A stretch of DNA of 64,000 nt from Burkholderia seminalis DSM 23518 (GCF_902832885.1 NZ_CADFDK010000006.1:186001-250000); one strand, 5' to 3'; positions 28,534 through 37,520 are shown, counted from the stretch's first letter. Numbers and translations are program-made. The notes: a model not told the origin generated them from the sequence alone.

Positions 28534-29099
28534 CGCTTGTCCTCGCTAGGTGGGTCGCCGGCCAGCTGCGCGCGCAGGTTGCGCCTCGCACGGGCAAGCA
28601 GGCTTTCCAGCGCATCGACGGTGATGCCCATCAGGTTGGCCGCTTCCACATTCGACATTTCCTGATAGTACTGGAGCACCAGCGCTTCCCGCTGCCTCGG
28701 CGGCAACGCGGCCAATGCCTGCCGCACGCGCGCGTCGCGCGAACGCAACTCCGCATGCGCGGCCGGCTCCGGTTGCGTGTCGGGCACGTCCGGCAGCGTA
28801 TCGACGGGCTCCTCGCGGCGGCCGCGCAACCGGTCGTAGCAGAGATTCAGCACGACGCGATGCAGCCACGTATCGAAGCGCGCCTCGCCTTCGCGCCAGC
28901 GCGGCGCATGGTTCCAGATTCGCAAGAACGTCTCCTGCGCGACGTCCTCGGCTTCGTTCCGGTCGCCGAGCATGCGCGTCGCCAATGCGAGCAGCCGCGG
29001 CAGCTTGCGCGCGACCAGCACGCGCACTGCCGATGAATCGCGCGCGCCGACGCGCGCGACGAGTTCCGCGTCCGGATCGCGGTCGTCGCGATCGTTCAA
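28530..29099 (-). CDS. ECF RNA polymerase sigma factor
   Basis: About 189 residues. Region 2: LLALATRMLGDRNEAEDVAQETFLRIW with RFDTWLHRVVLNLCYDRLR. Region 4: VRQALAALPPRQREALVLQYY and MSNVEAANLMGITVDALESL. It lacks sigma-70 regions 1 and 3. The start is uncertain: the TTG at 29099 gives MNDRDDRDPDAEL with GGAG upstream and the normal family length, while ATG codons at 29195 or 29213 would add a 32- to 38-residue Arg-rich extension. First gene of a sigma/anti-sigma/sensor operon linked by ATGA overlaps. Candidate targets are the shared promoter-like blocks at 27409 and 29896. Confidence 0.88.
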   Translation of the reverse strand: MNDRDDRDPDAELVARVGARDSSAVRVLVARKLPRLLALATRMLGDRNEAEDVAQETFLRIWNHAPRWREGEARFDTWLHRVVLNLCYDRLRGRREEPVDTLPDVPDTQPEPAAHAELRSRDARVRQALAALPPRQREALVLQYYQEMSNVEAANLMGITVDALESLLARARRNLRAQLAGDPPSEDKR

Positions 29100-29345
29100 C
29101 GCCGCCCGCTCCGTCTCGCGGCGCGCGGGCGCCGCCCTGTGCCGGCAGGGATACCCGCCGCCCGGCTGAAGCTCATCGTCGTGCTCTCCTTGCATGCGTC
29201 GGGCCATCACCGGACGGCGCCACGCCGACTGTTCGTCGACGCCGTGCGCATCGCACACGGCGTCGGCCACGTCCGCTTCATCGACATCCGGTTCGCGCGG
29301 CATATCGATCCTGTCTGCCGGCCGCGCGACCGGCGGCCGGCGCGC

Positions 29346-29459
29346 TCAATATACGACGACCGGCGCGGGCCGGTAATACACCGGTCGGGCCGGCACCACG
29401 ACGCAGCCGGCCAGCACCACGGCTGCGGCCGCCAGGATCACGATGGTTCGGAAAGGCAT
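29346..29459 (-). CDS. Tiny lipoprotein, 37 residues
   Basis: A short frame starting MPFRTIVILAAAAVVLAGC encodes a textbook lipobox signal with Cys19. The 18-residue mature tail (VVVPARPVYYRPAPVVVY) is Pro/Tyr/Val-rich. It is too small for an enzyme and probably coats or tethers at the outer membrane. The ribosome-binding site is weak (GAAG), and the gene lies between the sigma operon and the WXXGXW gene on the same strand. A third ATCCGTCGCG motif occurs 25-35 bases upstream (29484-29494). Confidence 0.65.
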   Translation of the reverse strand: MPFRTIVILAAAAVVLAGCVVVPARPVYYRPAPVVVY

Positions 29460-29529
29460 CGCTTCGACTCATGATGTTGCATGAAGAATCCGTCGCGCCG
29501 GCACGGCGTGCCGCGCGACGTCGTACGCA

Positions 29530-29829
29530 TCAGGCCCAGTGGCCGGGCACCCAGCGCCAGGCCGGCCCGCGCGCGGCCCAATGCCCCGGTACCCAGTGAT
29601 AACCGACACGCACCACTTGCCAGTGGCCCGGAATCCACACGTAGCGCCCTTGCCGCCAGTGCCAGTGCCCCTGGTCCCAGACGTAGCCCGCACGCGGCGC
29701 GGGCATCACTTCGACGCGTGGCGGCGGCGGGGCGACAGGCGCGACGATCACGGCCTGCGCGAACGACGCGGATGCCGCCAGCGCGGCCACGCAGGCCACG
29801 GCAAATCGCAATGGAACGGAAAGTTTCAT
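29530..29829 (-). CDS. Exported WXXGXW-repeat protein
   Basis: A 99-residue protein. The signal peptide (MKLSVPLRFAVACVAALAASASFA) is cut after SFA-QA. The mature protein has about four Trp/His repeats (YVWDQGHWHWRQGRYVWIPG, HWVPGHW, WRWVPGHW), the WXXGXW family. It probably localises to the periplasm or outer membrane; function unknown. The ATG at 29829 is 6 bases after GGAG; the longer frame to 29874 is unsupported. A promoter-like block shared with DUF1800 lies about 70-95 bases upstream, linking it to the sigma-factor locus. Confidence 0.8.
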   Translation of the reverse strand: MKLSVPLRFAVACVAALAASASFAQAVIVAPVAPPPPRVEVMPAPRAGYVWDQGHWHWRQGRYVWIPGHWQVVRVGYHWVPGHWAARGPAWRWVPGHWA

Positions 29830-29895
29830 GAAAGACTCCGAAGTAACGGGCATCGACCGGTTGCGGCCGTTCATGCGTTAAACGGCGCGGGCGAA

Positions 29896-29925
29896 GCGAT
29901 TCCGTCGCGGAATCCGCAAATAAAT
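29896..29925 (-). promoter_or_regulatory. Promoter-like block B, upstream of WXXGXW gene
   Basis: Plus-strand GATTCCGTCGCGGAATC (29898-29914, an inverted repeat) followed by CGCAAATAAAT. It matches block A at 27409 over about 27 bases with one-base gaps, at a similar distance from its gene. The region 29830-30151 otherwise holds no gene. Confidence 0.5.
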
Positions 29926-30151
29926 TCCAGACGGACCGAACGGGATTCGGCGCGGGTCGGACGCCACGCCGCGCGATCGCGCGTATCGGCTGCCGCCCAG
30001 CCGGGTTGCGGCGCTGTCACAACGCGGCAAAACTGCCCTTCGACAATGCATGCGACCGGGATCCCGCTCGTTTCCGGCCCATGCCCCGGCCGCGCTCGCG
30101 CACGGCCCCACGGTTCCACCTCTCGCGTCCCCACCCACGAAAACACCGACC

Positions 30152-31837
30152 ATGTCGAACCAGGACACTCTCCCTGATCAGCCGAACGAGCCGGCCGCTT
30201 CGGTATCGCGTCGCGGCTTCCTGAAACTTGCCGGCGTCTCCGGCCTCGCCACCGCCGCCGGTGGCCTCGCAGCCGCGCGCGCCGCCGCGTCGAATCCGGA
30301 CGGCACGCCCGAACAGGTCCACCTGACGTGGGGCAACGACCCGGCGTCCGAGGTCGTGATCTCGTGGGCGTCGCTCGCGCCGGCCGTCAATCCGCGTGCG
30401 CGCATCGTCGCCGACGGCGAGCCGCCGCGTACCGTGCACGGCGTCCAGCGCCTGTACACCGACGGCCTGAACGGCGAAACCGTGTTCACTTACCACGCGC
30501 GCGTGCACGGGCTGAAACCCGATACGCGCTACCGCTACGAGATCACCGCCGACAACGACGGCAACGCCGCGCAGCCGTTCTCCGCCAATTTCTCGACGGC
30601 GCCGCGCGGCCGCGCGCCGTTTCGCTTCACCAGCTACGGCGATCTCGCGACGCCGAACGGCGCGTGGGTGCTGTCGTCGCCGCAAAGCCGGTTCGCGGTG
30701 CAAGCCGTCGAGCAATTCCAGCCGCTGTTCCACCTGCTGAACGGCGACCTCTGCTACGCGAACCTGAACCCCGCGCACCAGCCCGAGGTGTGGCGCGATT
30801 TCGGCAACAACAACCAGACGTCGGCCGCGAATCGCCCGTGGATGCCGTGCCCGGGCAATCACGAGATCGAGTTCAACAACGGCCCGCAGGGGCTCGACTC
30901 GTATCTCGCGCGCTATTCGCTGCCGGAGAACGGCACGCACTTCCCGGGCCGCTGGTACAGCTTCCGCGTGAGCTCGGTGCTGTTCGTGTCGCTCGACGCC
31001 GACGATGTCGTGTACCAGGACGCCGCTGCATTCGTCGGCGGCCCGGCGCCGCTCGTGCCGGCCGCGAGCACGGGCCGCCCGCCGATCGAACCCGGCACGT
31101 CGTTCTACGTGCGCGGCTACAGCAATGGCGAGCAGACGCGCTGGCTCGAACGCACGCTGCGTCATGCCGCGCATGACGACGACATCGACTGGATCGTCGT
31201 GCAGATGCACCAGGACGCGCTCAGTTCGTCGAAAACGGGCAACGGTTCGGACAAGGGCATTCGCGAAGCGTGGCTGCCGCTGTTCGACCGCTACGGCGTC
31301 GATCTCGTGCTGTGCGGCCACGATCACGACTACGAGCGCAGCTACCCGGTGCGCGGCTGCAATCACCGCGCGGGCGTCGACGCGACCACCGGCGAAGTGG
31401 TCGAGACGCTGCAGCCGCGTCCGGTCGGCTCGAACGACCCGGACCGCACCCGGTTCGACACGAGCCACGGCACGATCCACCTGATCCTCGGCGGCGGCGG
31501 CACCAGCGCGCCGCTCGACGTGTACGGCGAGAATCCGTCGACCGGCTTTGCGCGTGCGAAGGTGTTCACGAAGCCGAACCGGCCGGTGCCGGGCACCGCG
31601 CCGAACACGTTCGTGCGCCAGCCGGCCGATGCGCTCGAGGATGCGATCTGGTCCGCGCGCCGCGACACGGGCACCGGCTACGGGATCGCCGTGTTCGACC
31701 ATGACCCGGGCAAGCCGGGCGGCCACACGACGATCACGATGAGCTACTACCACGCGCCGGGCGCCGACCAGCACCCGAGCGCGCAGTACGAACTGTTCGA
31801 AACGATCGAACTGAGCAAGAAGCGGCACGAACGGTGA
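30152..31837 (+). CDS. Tat-exported metallophosphoesterase
   Basis: A 561-residue purple-acid-phosphatase-like enzyme. Tat signal SRRGFLKLAGVSGLATAAGG (about 19-38). A fibronectin-like N-terminal domain (HLTWGNDPASEVVISW to YRYEITADN) precedes a calcineurin-type metallophosphatase. Its metal motifs are SYGDLA, LLNGDLCY (where the family has GD), CPGNHEIE (GNHE), VQMHQDAL and LCGHDHDYERSYP (GHxH). These bind a dinuclear metal centre in the periplasm and hydrolyse phosphomonoesters or diesters. The start ATG at 30152 was chosen because the Tat motif follows closely; the frame extends to 30050 without a site. Confidence 0.88.
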   Translation: MSNQDTLPDQPNEPAASVSRRGFLKLAGVSGLATAAGGLAAARAAASNPDGTPEQVHLTWGNDPASEVVISWASLAPAVNPRARIVADGEPPRTVHGVQRLYTDGLNGETVFTYHARVHGLKPDTRYRYEITADNDGNAAQPFSANFSTAPRGRAPFRFTSYGDLATPNGAWVLSSPQSRFAVQAVEQFQPLFHLLNGDLCYANLNPAHQPEVWRDFGNNNQTSAANRPWMPCPGNHEIEFNNGPQGLDSYLARYSLPENGTHFPGRWYSFRVSSVLFVSLDADDVVYQDAAAFVGGPAPLVPAASTGRPPIEPGTSFYVRGYSNGEQTRWLERTLRHAAHDDDIDWIVVQMHQDALSSSKTGNGSDKGIREAWLPLFDRYGVDLVLCGHDHDYERSYPVRGCNHRAGVDATTGEVVETLQPRPVGSNDPDRTRFDTSHGTIHLILGGGGTSAPLDVYGENPSTGFARAKVFTKPNRPVPGTAPNTFVRQPADALEDAIWSARRDTGTGYGIAVFDHDPGKPGGHTTITMSYYHAPGADQHPSAQYELFETIELSKKRHER

Positions 31838-31940
31838 TCGTGCGGGCGCCCGCTGCGGCGGGCGCCGGTTGCACGGCCATCGAGGGACGGGATGCTGCGG
31901 CACGGGTTAGACTGCGCGGCTCGCCCCCCGGCCCACGAAG

Positions 31941-32222
31941 ATGAGTTTCGAATACCGCATCCACACGATCCCGTCGGCCAACGCATTCGATGCCATCGCG
32001 AATGCGCTGCGGCAAGCGCATCGCGGCATCGACATCGATCGCAATCGACAACGGCTCGAGGTTCGGGACGACACCGCCGGCTGGCCGCTGATCGGCCTGA
32101 CGACCGGCGAAGAGGGATTCTTCCTCGTCACGACGCTCGGGCCGACACGGGAGGCGATGCTCGACTCGATCGGGCGCGCGTTGTCGGCGATCGGCGCCGC
32201 ATGGCGTATCGACGACGCGTGA
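31941..32222 (+). CDS. Hypothetical 93-residue protein
   Basis: A short soluble protein opening MSFEYRIHTIPSANAFDAIA, with alternating strand and helix character and a hydrophobic LIGLTTGEEGFFLVTTLG core. I do not recognise the family. Codon use and third-base GC fit the neighbours. It is 103 bases after the phosphatase and has no strong ribosome-binding site. Function unknown. Confidence 0.6.
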   Translation: MSFEYRIHTIPSANAFDAIANALRQAHRGIDIDRNRQRLEVRDDTAGWPLIGLTTGEEGFFLVTTLGPTREAMLDSIGRALSAIGAAWRIDDA

Positions 32223-32407
32223 TCGACTCGCGCACCCGAATCGGCCGTACACGCCAGTCCGGCTGCATCGCCGCAACGGCATCGCCCCGTTAAAATGCGC
32301 GGTTCCGTCGAAATCACCCCCATTGCATCGCCGCGCGCGATGACGGCGCGCGCGAGCGGCCTCGTATCATCCGAAATCGAATTGGCATGTTGAAACAGGC
32401 AGGACGC

Positions 32408-33352
32408 ATGAAACGCAAGAACAGGGCAACGCTCGCCGGGCTCGGCGCGGTATTGTTATGGGCCTCGGTGGTCGCGCTCGTTCGCGGCGTCAGCGAAAGC
32501 CTCGGCGCGACCGGCGGCGCCGCGATGATCTATACGGTGGCGTCCGTGCTACTGGTGTTTTCAATCGGCTTCCCCGACCTGAGCAGGTTCCCGAAAAGCT
32601 ATCTGCGCTGGGGCGGCCTGCTGTTCGTGTCATACGAGCTGTGCCTCGCGCTGTCGATCGGCTATGCCAGCAACGGGCAGCAGGCGATCGAAGTCGCGAT
32701 GGTCAACTATCTGTGGCCGAGCCTCACGCTGGTCGCCGCCATCGTATTCAACAAGCAGCGCGCGAACCTGCTGGTCGTGCCGGGTGTCCTGCTGTCGATG
32801 CTCGGCATCTGCTGGGTGCTCGGCGGCGACCGCGGCCTCGATCCGGCCGGCATGCTGCGCAACGTCGCGGACAATCCGCTGAGCTACGGCCTCGCATTCG
32901 TCGGCGCGCTGATCTGGGCAGCCTATTGCACGGTGACGGCGCGCCTCGCCGACGGCAAGAACGGCGTCACGCCGTTCTTCATGCTGGTCGCCGCGGTGCT
33001 CTGGATCAAGTTCGCGATCGAAGGCGGCGGCGGCATGACGTTCAGCTTTCACGCGGTCCTGTATCTCGTGCTGGCAGCGTCGGCGCTGGGGTTCGGCTAT
33101 GCGGCCTGGAACACCGGCATCATGCATGGCAACGTGACGGTCATCGTCGGTGCGTCGTACTTCACGCCGGTGCTCGCCGCCGCGCTCGCCGCGACGCTGC
33201 TGCATGCGCCGCTGTCGGTCGAATTCTGGCAAGGCGCGTTGATGGTGTGCGGCGGATCGATCCTGTGCTGGCTCTCGACGCGCAGCCGACGCAACGACAA
33301 GGCCATGCCCGTTCGGGTCGGCAAGAAGGCCGAAGGCAATTGCCACGGTTGA
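32408..33352 (+). CDS. yddG: YddG-like aromatic amino acid exporter
   Basis: A 314-residue drug/metabolite transporter with ten hydrophobic segments in two EamA halves. The opening NRATLAGLGAVLLWASVVAL, the YASNGQQAIEVAMVNYLWPS stretch and NTGIMHGNVTVIVGASYFTP are typical of YddG, which exports aromatic amino acids and paraquat. The ATG at 32408 follows AGGA at good spacing; the ATG at 32387 is alternative. It acts in the inner membrane. A CGGCCGGC/GCCGGCCG inverted repeat (33380-33396) lies between it and the convergent lysE. Confidence 0.85.
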   Translation: MKRKNRATLAGLGAVLLWASVVALVRGVSESLGATGGAAMIYTVASVLLVFSIGFPDLSRFPKSYLRWGGLLFVSYELCLALSIGYASNGQQAIEVAMVNYLWPSLTLVAAIVFNKQRANLLVVPGVLLSMLGICWVLGGDRGLDPAGMLRNVADNPLSYGLAFVGALIWAAYCTVTARLADGKNGVTPFFMLVAAVLWIKFAIEGGGGMTFSFHAVLYLVLAASALGFGYAAWNTGIMHGNVTVIVGASYFTPVLAAALAATLLHAPLSVEFWQGALMVCGGSILCWLSTRSRRNDKAMPVRVGKKAEGNCHG

Positions 33353-33421
33353 TGCTGCCCGGCGCGATCGGCGCAAGGCCGGCCGGCAGCCGGCCGTTCC
33401 CCAAGCGCCCGCCTTCGCGCG

Positions 33422-34054
33422 CTAGCTTCGCGACTCCAGCGCGATCCGCACGGCGAGTCCGGCCAGCACGGTACCCATCAACCAGCGCTGGGCCGACGCC
33501 CAGAGCGGCCGCCCCGCGAGAAAGCCCGCGATCAAACCGGCCATGCACGCGATCAGCGCGTTCACGCTGACGCTCACCGCGATCTGCACGCAGCCCAGCA
33601 CCAGCGATTGCGCGAGCACGCTGCCGTGGCCCGGCGACATGAACTGCGGCAACAGCGACAGATACATCACCGCGATCTTCGGGTTCGCCAGGTTCGTGAC
33701 GAAACCCATCGCGAACAGCCTGACGCGGCTGTCGTGCGGCAATTGCCGGACCTGGAACGCGGAGCGGCCACCGGGTTTCAGTGCCTGCCACGCCAGGTAC
33801 GCCAGATACAGCGCGCCGGCGAAGCGCAGCGCGTCGTATGCGGACGGCACGGTCATCACCAGCGCGGTGACGCCCAACGCCGCGCACAGCATGTAGAACA
33901 CGAACCCCAGCGCGACGCCGCCGAGCGACACGAGCCCGGCGCGGCGGCCCTGGCAGATCGAGCGCGACACCAGGTAGATCATGTTCGGTCCGGGCGTCAG
34001 CACCATGCCGAGCGACACGAGTCCGAATGCAAACAGGGTGGGCAAGGCCGGCAC
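33422..34054 (-). CDS. LysE/RhtB-family amino acid exporter
   Basis: A 210-residue LysE-type exporter with six hydrophobic segments. Motifs: LVSLGMVLTPGPNMIYLVSRS near the N-terminus (the family G-P-N-x loop), GVALGFVFYMLCAALGV, and KFAMGFVTNLANPK-type FAMGFVTNLANPKIAVMYLS. It exports amino acids or homoserine lactone-like compounds by proton exchange; the substrate is unknown. The start is a GTG at 34054, 7 bases after GGAG. Confidence 0.85.
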   Translation of the reverse strand: MPALPTLFAFGLVSLGMVLTPGPNMIYLVSRSICQGRRAGLVSLGGVALGFVFYMLCAALGVTALVMTVPSAYDALRFAGALYLAYLAWQALKPGGRSAFQVRQLPHDSRVRLFAMGFVTNLANPKIAVMYLSLLPQFMSPGHGSVLAQSLVLGCVQIAVSVSVNALIACMAGLIAGFLAGRPLWASAQRWLMGTVLAGLAVRIALESRS

Positions 34055-34172
34055 GGCAATCTCCTTCGGCGCAACGATGACGAGGTCCGATCAATGTATT
34101 GCATTCCGGCAATCATCGGCATGAATAAACTGCACGTCGCCCATGAGCGTCGTTCATCGCACCGGCTGCGCG

Positions 34173-35069
34173 CTACCTGCCCTTTTTCGCGCGTGCGTGG
34201 ATCGCCTTCCCTGCCTTCGCACGTTGTGCGTCGACGAGTTTCACGAATTCATCGGTTACCGCGTTGCCGGCCGTATTCCAGGCCAGCCGCACGGAACGAT
34301 GCAGCCGCGGCGACAGTTCCAGCACGCGGCCGCCGAACGGCGTGTACGTGAGCGTGATGCGCGGCACGATCGATACGCCCATGCCGGCCTCCGCCATCGA
34401 CAGAATGGTGCGCATCTCGACCACGTTGAACGCGGCCCGCAGCGGCGCGCCGCCGCGCGCGAAGTAATCCGCGATCAGCGGCCCGCATCCGGCCTTCGAA
34501 AAAATGAACGGCGCCGCGGACAACTGCCTGGCCGACACGCGCTTGCGGCCGGCGAACATGCCGTCCGCCGCCACCGCGACGAAATCCTCGTCGAGCAGCG
34601 GCAGGTTGTGCGCGAACGTCTTCGTGCCGGCCACCACGCCGACGTCGGCGGTCCCGTCGTCGATCCATCCCTCGACTTCGCTGTCCGTGCCTTCGAGCAG
34701 CACCGCCGATACGCCTTCGTGCAGGCCCTTCAACGCCTCGAGCGCGGGGACGACGAACGCCAGCGAGACGCTGGGCAGCGACGCGACCACCAGCCGCCCC
34801 TCGAGCTTGCCGCGCGACAGGCTGAACTGCTGGCGCAGTACCTGCGCTTCACGGACGACGCGCTGGACGTAGGGCCACAGGCGTTCGCCCGCCGCCGTCA
34901 GGACGACCGGCTGCCGGTCACGCCAGAGCAGCTTGACCTGCGTGAGATCCTCCAGCTCGGTCAGCGCATGACTGATCGCGGACTGGCTGCGGCTGAGCCG
35001 GTCCGCAGCGGCCGTGAGCGACCCGAGTTCGACTACGGCCGCCAGGGCCTGCAACTGGGCTAGCGTCAT
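34173..35069 (-). CDS. LysR-family regulator
   Basis: A 298-residue LysR regulator: winged helix-turn-helix at the N-terminus (LAAVVELGSLTAAADRLSRS, SAISHALTELE) and a periplasmic-binding-like effector domain (about 90-290). The ATG at 35069 follows AAGGAA. It diverges from the TauE-type exporter gene across 274 bases, the normal arrangement for a LysR protein and its target, so it most likely controls that exporter. The inducer is unknown. LysE lies downstream on the same strand and could be a second target. Confidence 0.88.
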   Translation of the reverse strand: MTLAQLQALAAVVELGSLTAAADRLSRSQSAISHALTELEDLTQVKLLWRDRQPVVLTAAGERLWPYVQRVVREAQVLRQQFSLSRGKLEGRLVVASLPSVSLAFVVPALEALKGLHEGVSAVLLEGTDSEVEGWIDDGTADVGVVAGTKTFAHNLPLLDEDFVAVAADGMFAGRKRVSARQLSAAPFIFSKAGCGPLIADYFARGGAPLRAAFNVVEMRTILSMAEAGMGVSIVPRITLTYTPFGGRVLELSPRLHRSVRLAWNTAGNAVTDEFVKLVDAQRAKAGKAIHARAKKGR

Positions 35070-35343
35070 CGGATTTCCTTGTTTCCATGACATGTACTTG
35101 CTGCATGAAGCGGCAATTCCTCATGAATTATATTGAATCGCGTCCATCGTACGGAACACCGTGCCCGCGCCACGCCGCGGTCGAGCCGGACATCGCCGGC
35201 AGCGCTCGGGTAAGATGTCCGCGCGACTCGCCGTGCCCTTGCATGCGCACCGGCCGGCAGTCGATTAGCCCGGTTGAACCACGCCGCCGCGTTGCTCATG
35301 CTCGCCGGCGCGACCTGCCGGATCGGCCCCGACATGCCACGCC

Positions 35344-36189
35344 ATGATTCATTTCAATCTGACTGAAGGTGTACTGGTTTCCAGCCTGCAGGCGCTGTCC
35401 GTGCTCGACCTGGCCGGCATCGCCGTTGCGTTGCTGCTGGGCGGGATGGCCAAGGGCATCACGGGAATCGGCGTGCCGCTGATCGCGATGCCGATCCTCA
35501 GCCAGTTCCTGCCGATCCGGCAGGCGGTGCTGCTGCTGTCGATGCCGATCATCCTCGGCAACATTCCGCAGGCGCTGGAAGGCGGCCAGGTACTCGCGAC
35601 GGCCAGGAAAATCGCCGCGCCGATCGCAGGCACCGTGATCGGCAATATCGTCGGCGTCGCGATCCTGCTGTCGCTCAATCCGGGACACGCGCAGGCGGCA
35701 TCCGGTGCGCTGCTGATCGTGGCCGCGGCGCTGATGCTCGCCGCGCCGAAACTCAACCTGCCGGAAGCGTGGCAAAAACCCGTCGGGTTCGCGCTCGGCT
35801 TTGGCGCCGCGCTGATGGAAAGCATCGCGTCGGTTCCGGGGCCGCTGCTCGCGACCTACCTGATCTCGGCCGGCGCGACCGGGCGCGTGTTCACGAAGCA
35901 GATCGCGATCATCCTCGTGGTGTCGATCGTCACGCTGATCACGACGTTCAGCGGCGCCGCGCATGCGAGCGGCGCCGACCTGGCGATCTCGGCGGCGGCC
36001 AGCCTGCCGGCCATCGCCGGCATGTGGCTGGTTCGCCCGCTGCGGGACAAGATGTCGCCGAAGATCTTCCGGATGGTCGTCCTGCTGTTCGTGCTCGTCG
36101 CGGCCTCGCAGATGATCTGGAAATCGGGCGTGTTCCGGCCCGGCTCGCCTGTCGCCCAGGGCGACCACGCGCGCGCGGTCCGGCAATAG
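35344..36189 (+). CDS. TauE/SafE (TSUP) family exporter
   Basis: A 281-residue membrane protein with about eight hydrophobic segments in two related halves. The first half has GGMAKGITGIGVPLIAMPIL, the second FALGFGAALMESIASVPGPL, as in TSUP exporters of sulfite, sulfoacetate or other organic anions. The ATG at 35344 has a weak ribosome-binding site. It diverges from a LysR gene that probably responds to its substrate. Confidence 0.85.
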   Translation: MIHFNLTEGVLVSSLQALSVLDLAGIAVALLLGGMAKGITGIGVPLIAMPILSQFLPIRQAVLLLSMPIILGNIPQALEGGQVLATARKIAAPIAGTVIGNIVGVAILLSLNPGHAQAASGALLIVAAALMLAAPKLNLPEAWQKPVGFALGFGAALMESIASVPGPLLATYLISAGATGRVFTKQIAIILVVSIVTLITTFSGAAHASGADLAISAAASLPAIAGMWLVRPLRDKMSPKIFRMVVLLFVLVAASQMIWKSGVFRPGSPVAQGDHARAVRQ

Positions 36190-36356
36190 CGGGCGGCGCG
36201 CCGTCATCGATCGCGCATGCGTTCTGAAAGCTGCAAGGCGTAGTATTCGCGGACCCGGCGTATCGCCCCCACCGTCAATGCCGACGATACGCTGCCGACT
36301 GTGCTGTACGCGCGCCGATGCCGACATCCGCGCCGCCACGTTTTCAGAGGCACGAA

Positions 36357-36437
36357 ATGGAAACCTATGTGTTGCTGGGCTGCGGGTTGGGCCTCGGCCT
36401 GTTGATCGCGATCTGGGGCATCTGGTCGCTCGGATAA
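36357..36437 (+). CDS. 26-residue single-span membrane peptide
   Basis: An open frame METYVLLGCGLGLGLLIAIW, then GIWSLG and TAA. AGAGG sits 6 bases before the ATG. The peptide is one hydrophobic helix with short polar ends, the pattern of regulatory or assembly microproteins such as CydX or KdpF. It lies in a gap between the TauE exporter and the dsdC-like gene. There is no homologue evidence; expression is inferred from the ribosome-binding site and hydrophobic pattern. Confidence 0.5.
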   Translation: METYVLLGCGLGLGLLIAIWGIWSLG

Positions 36438-36555
36438 GATAACCGGGCCCGTCCATGCGCAAGCCATCCGTATGCCGCCGGACGGGAAACCGTCATTTTC
36501 AGCAATACCACCGTCGATTTCTTCGCACTCCGATCGAGTTATCCGGCGGCATCGT

Positions 36556-37506
36556 TCATGCAAGCCGCCCCGTCTTCGGCGACACGCTCGACCGGGCCTC
36601 GCCGAAACGCACGCATTCGGCCTTGAGCCAGTCCGAAAACGCGGCGGTACGCGGATCGTCCGGGTTGCGTGACAGCAGCATGTAGCGCGCCGGCGCACGC
36701 ACATGCACGCCGAACACATCGACGAGCCGTCCGCTCGCGAGCTCGTCGTGCACGAGCGCCGCGCGCCCCATCGCGACCCCCTGATGGTTCAACGCGGCCG
36801 TGATCGCCAGGCTGGAAAAATTGAACTGCGGCCCATCCAGATGCCGGAGCCACGCCGGCCGGACGGCCTCCAGCCATGTACGCCACTCGACGAACTCGGA
36901 AGCGCCGACCCACGGTGCGGCATCGTGCAGCAACACGACGCCGGCCGGCGACTCGCCGCTGGCGAACGCCGGATGCCGCGCCAGATACGCCGGCGTGGCG
37001 ACCGGGAACAGGATTTCGTCGAGCATCACCTCGGCATGCAGTCGACCGTATTGCACCGGGTCGTAGCGCACGGCCACGTCGATGTCGCCGGTCTCCATCG
37101 CCTCGCGATCCAGCACCTGGAACTCGGCCTGCACACGCACCGACACGTTCGGCTGTTGCCGGTGAAACGCGGTCAGGCGCGGCATCAACCACTGCAATGC
37201 CAGCGATGGCAGGCAACTGACCCGCAGCGGCGCGTCCGACATGCCGAGCGCCTGAAGCGTGCGCTGGATATCGCCGAACGCACTCGACATCGTCCCGAGC
37301 AGAATCGCGCCCTTCTCCGTCAGCCTCAACCCGCGCGCCTGTCGCACGAACAGCGGATAACCCAGCCGGTCCTCCAGATTCCGGATCTGCTGGCTCACGG
37401 CGCTTTGCGTGAGGTTGAACGCCTGCGCCGTCTTCGTGAAGCTCAACAGCCGGCCGGCCGTTTCAAAGCAGTGCAACGCACCGAGGATCGAACCGTCCAG
37501 TCGCAT
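36556..37506 (-). CDS. dsdC: LysR-family regulator, DsdC-like
   Basis: A 316-residue LysR protein of the GcvA/DsdC branch: LGALHCFETAGRLLSFTKTA, then NLTQSAVSQQIRNLEDRLGY and PLFVRQARGLRLTEKG. The effector domain spans about 95-305. The ATG at 37506 was chosen because it gives the family N-terminus MRLDGSILGALHCFETAG; the frame runs to 37575 without a site. It diverges from the D-serine dehydratase gene over 109 bases and a LysR-type box lies between, so activation of dsdA by D-serine is the likely job. The symbol is inferred from context. Confidence 0.8.
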   Translation of the reverse strand: MRLDGSILGALHCFETAGRLLSFTKTAQAFNLTQSAVSQQIRNLEDRLGYPLFVRQARGLRLTEKGAILLGTMSSAFGDIQRTLQALGMSDAPLRVSCLPSLALQWLMPRLTAFHRQQPNVSVRVQAEFQVLDREAMETGDIDVAVRYDPVQYGRLHAEVMLDEILFPVATPAYLARHPAFASGESPAGVVLLHDAAPWVGASEFVEWRTWLEAVRPAWLRHLDGPQFNFSSLAITAALNHQGVAMGRAALVHDELASGRLVDVFGVHVRAPARYMLLSRNPDDPRTAAFSDWLKAECVRFGEARSSVSPKTGRLA

Positions 37507-37520
37507 GTGTATAAGTCCAG

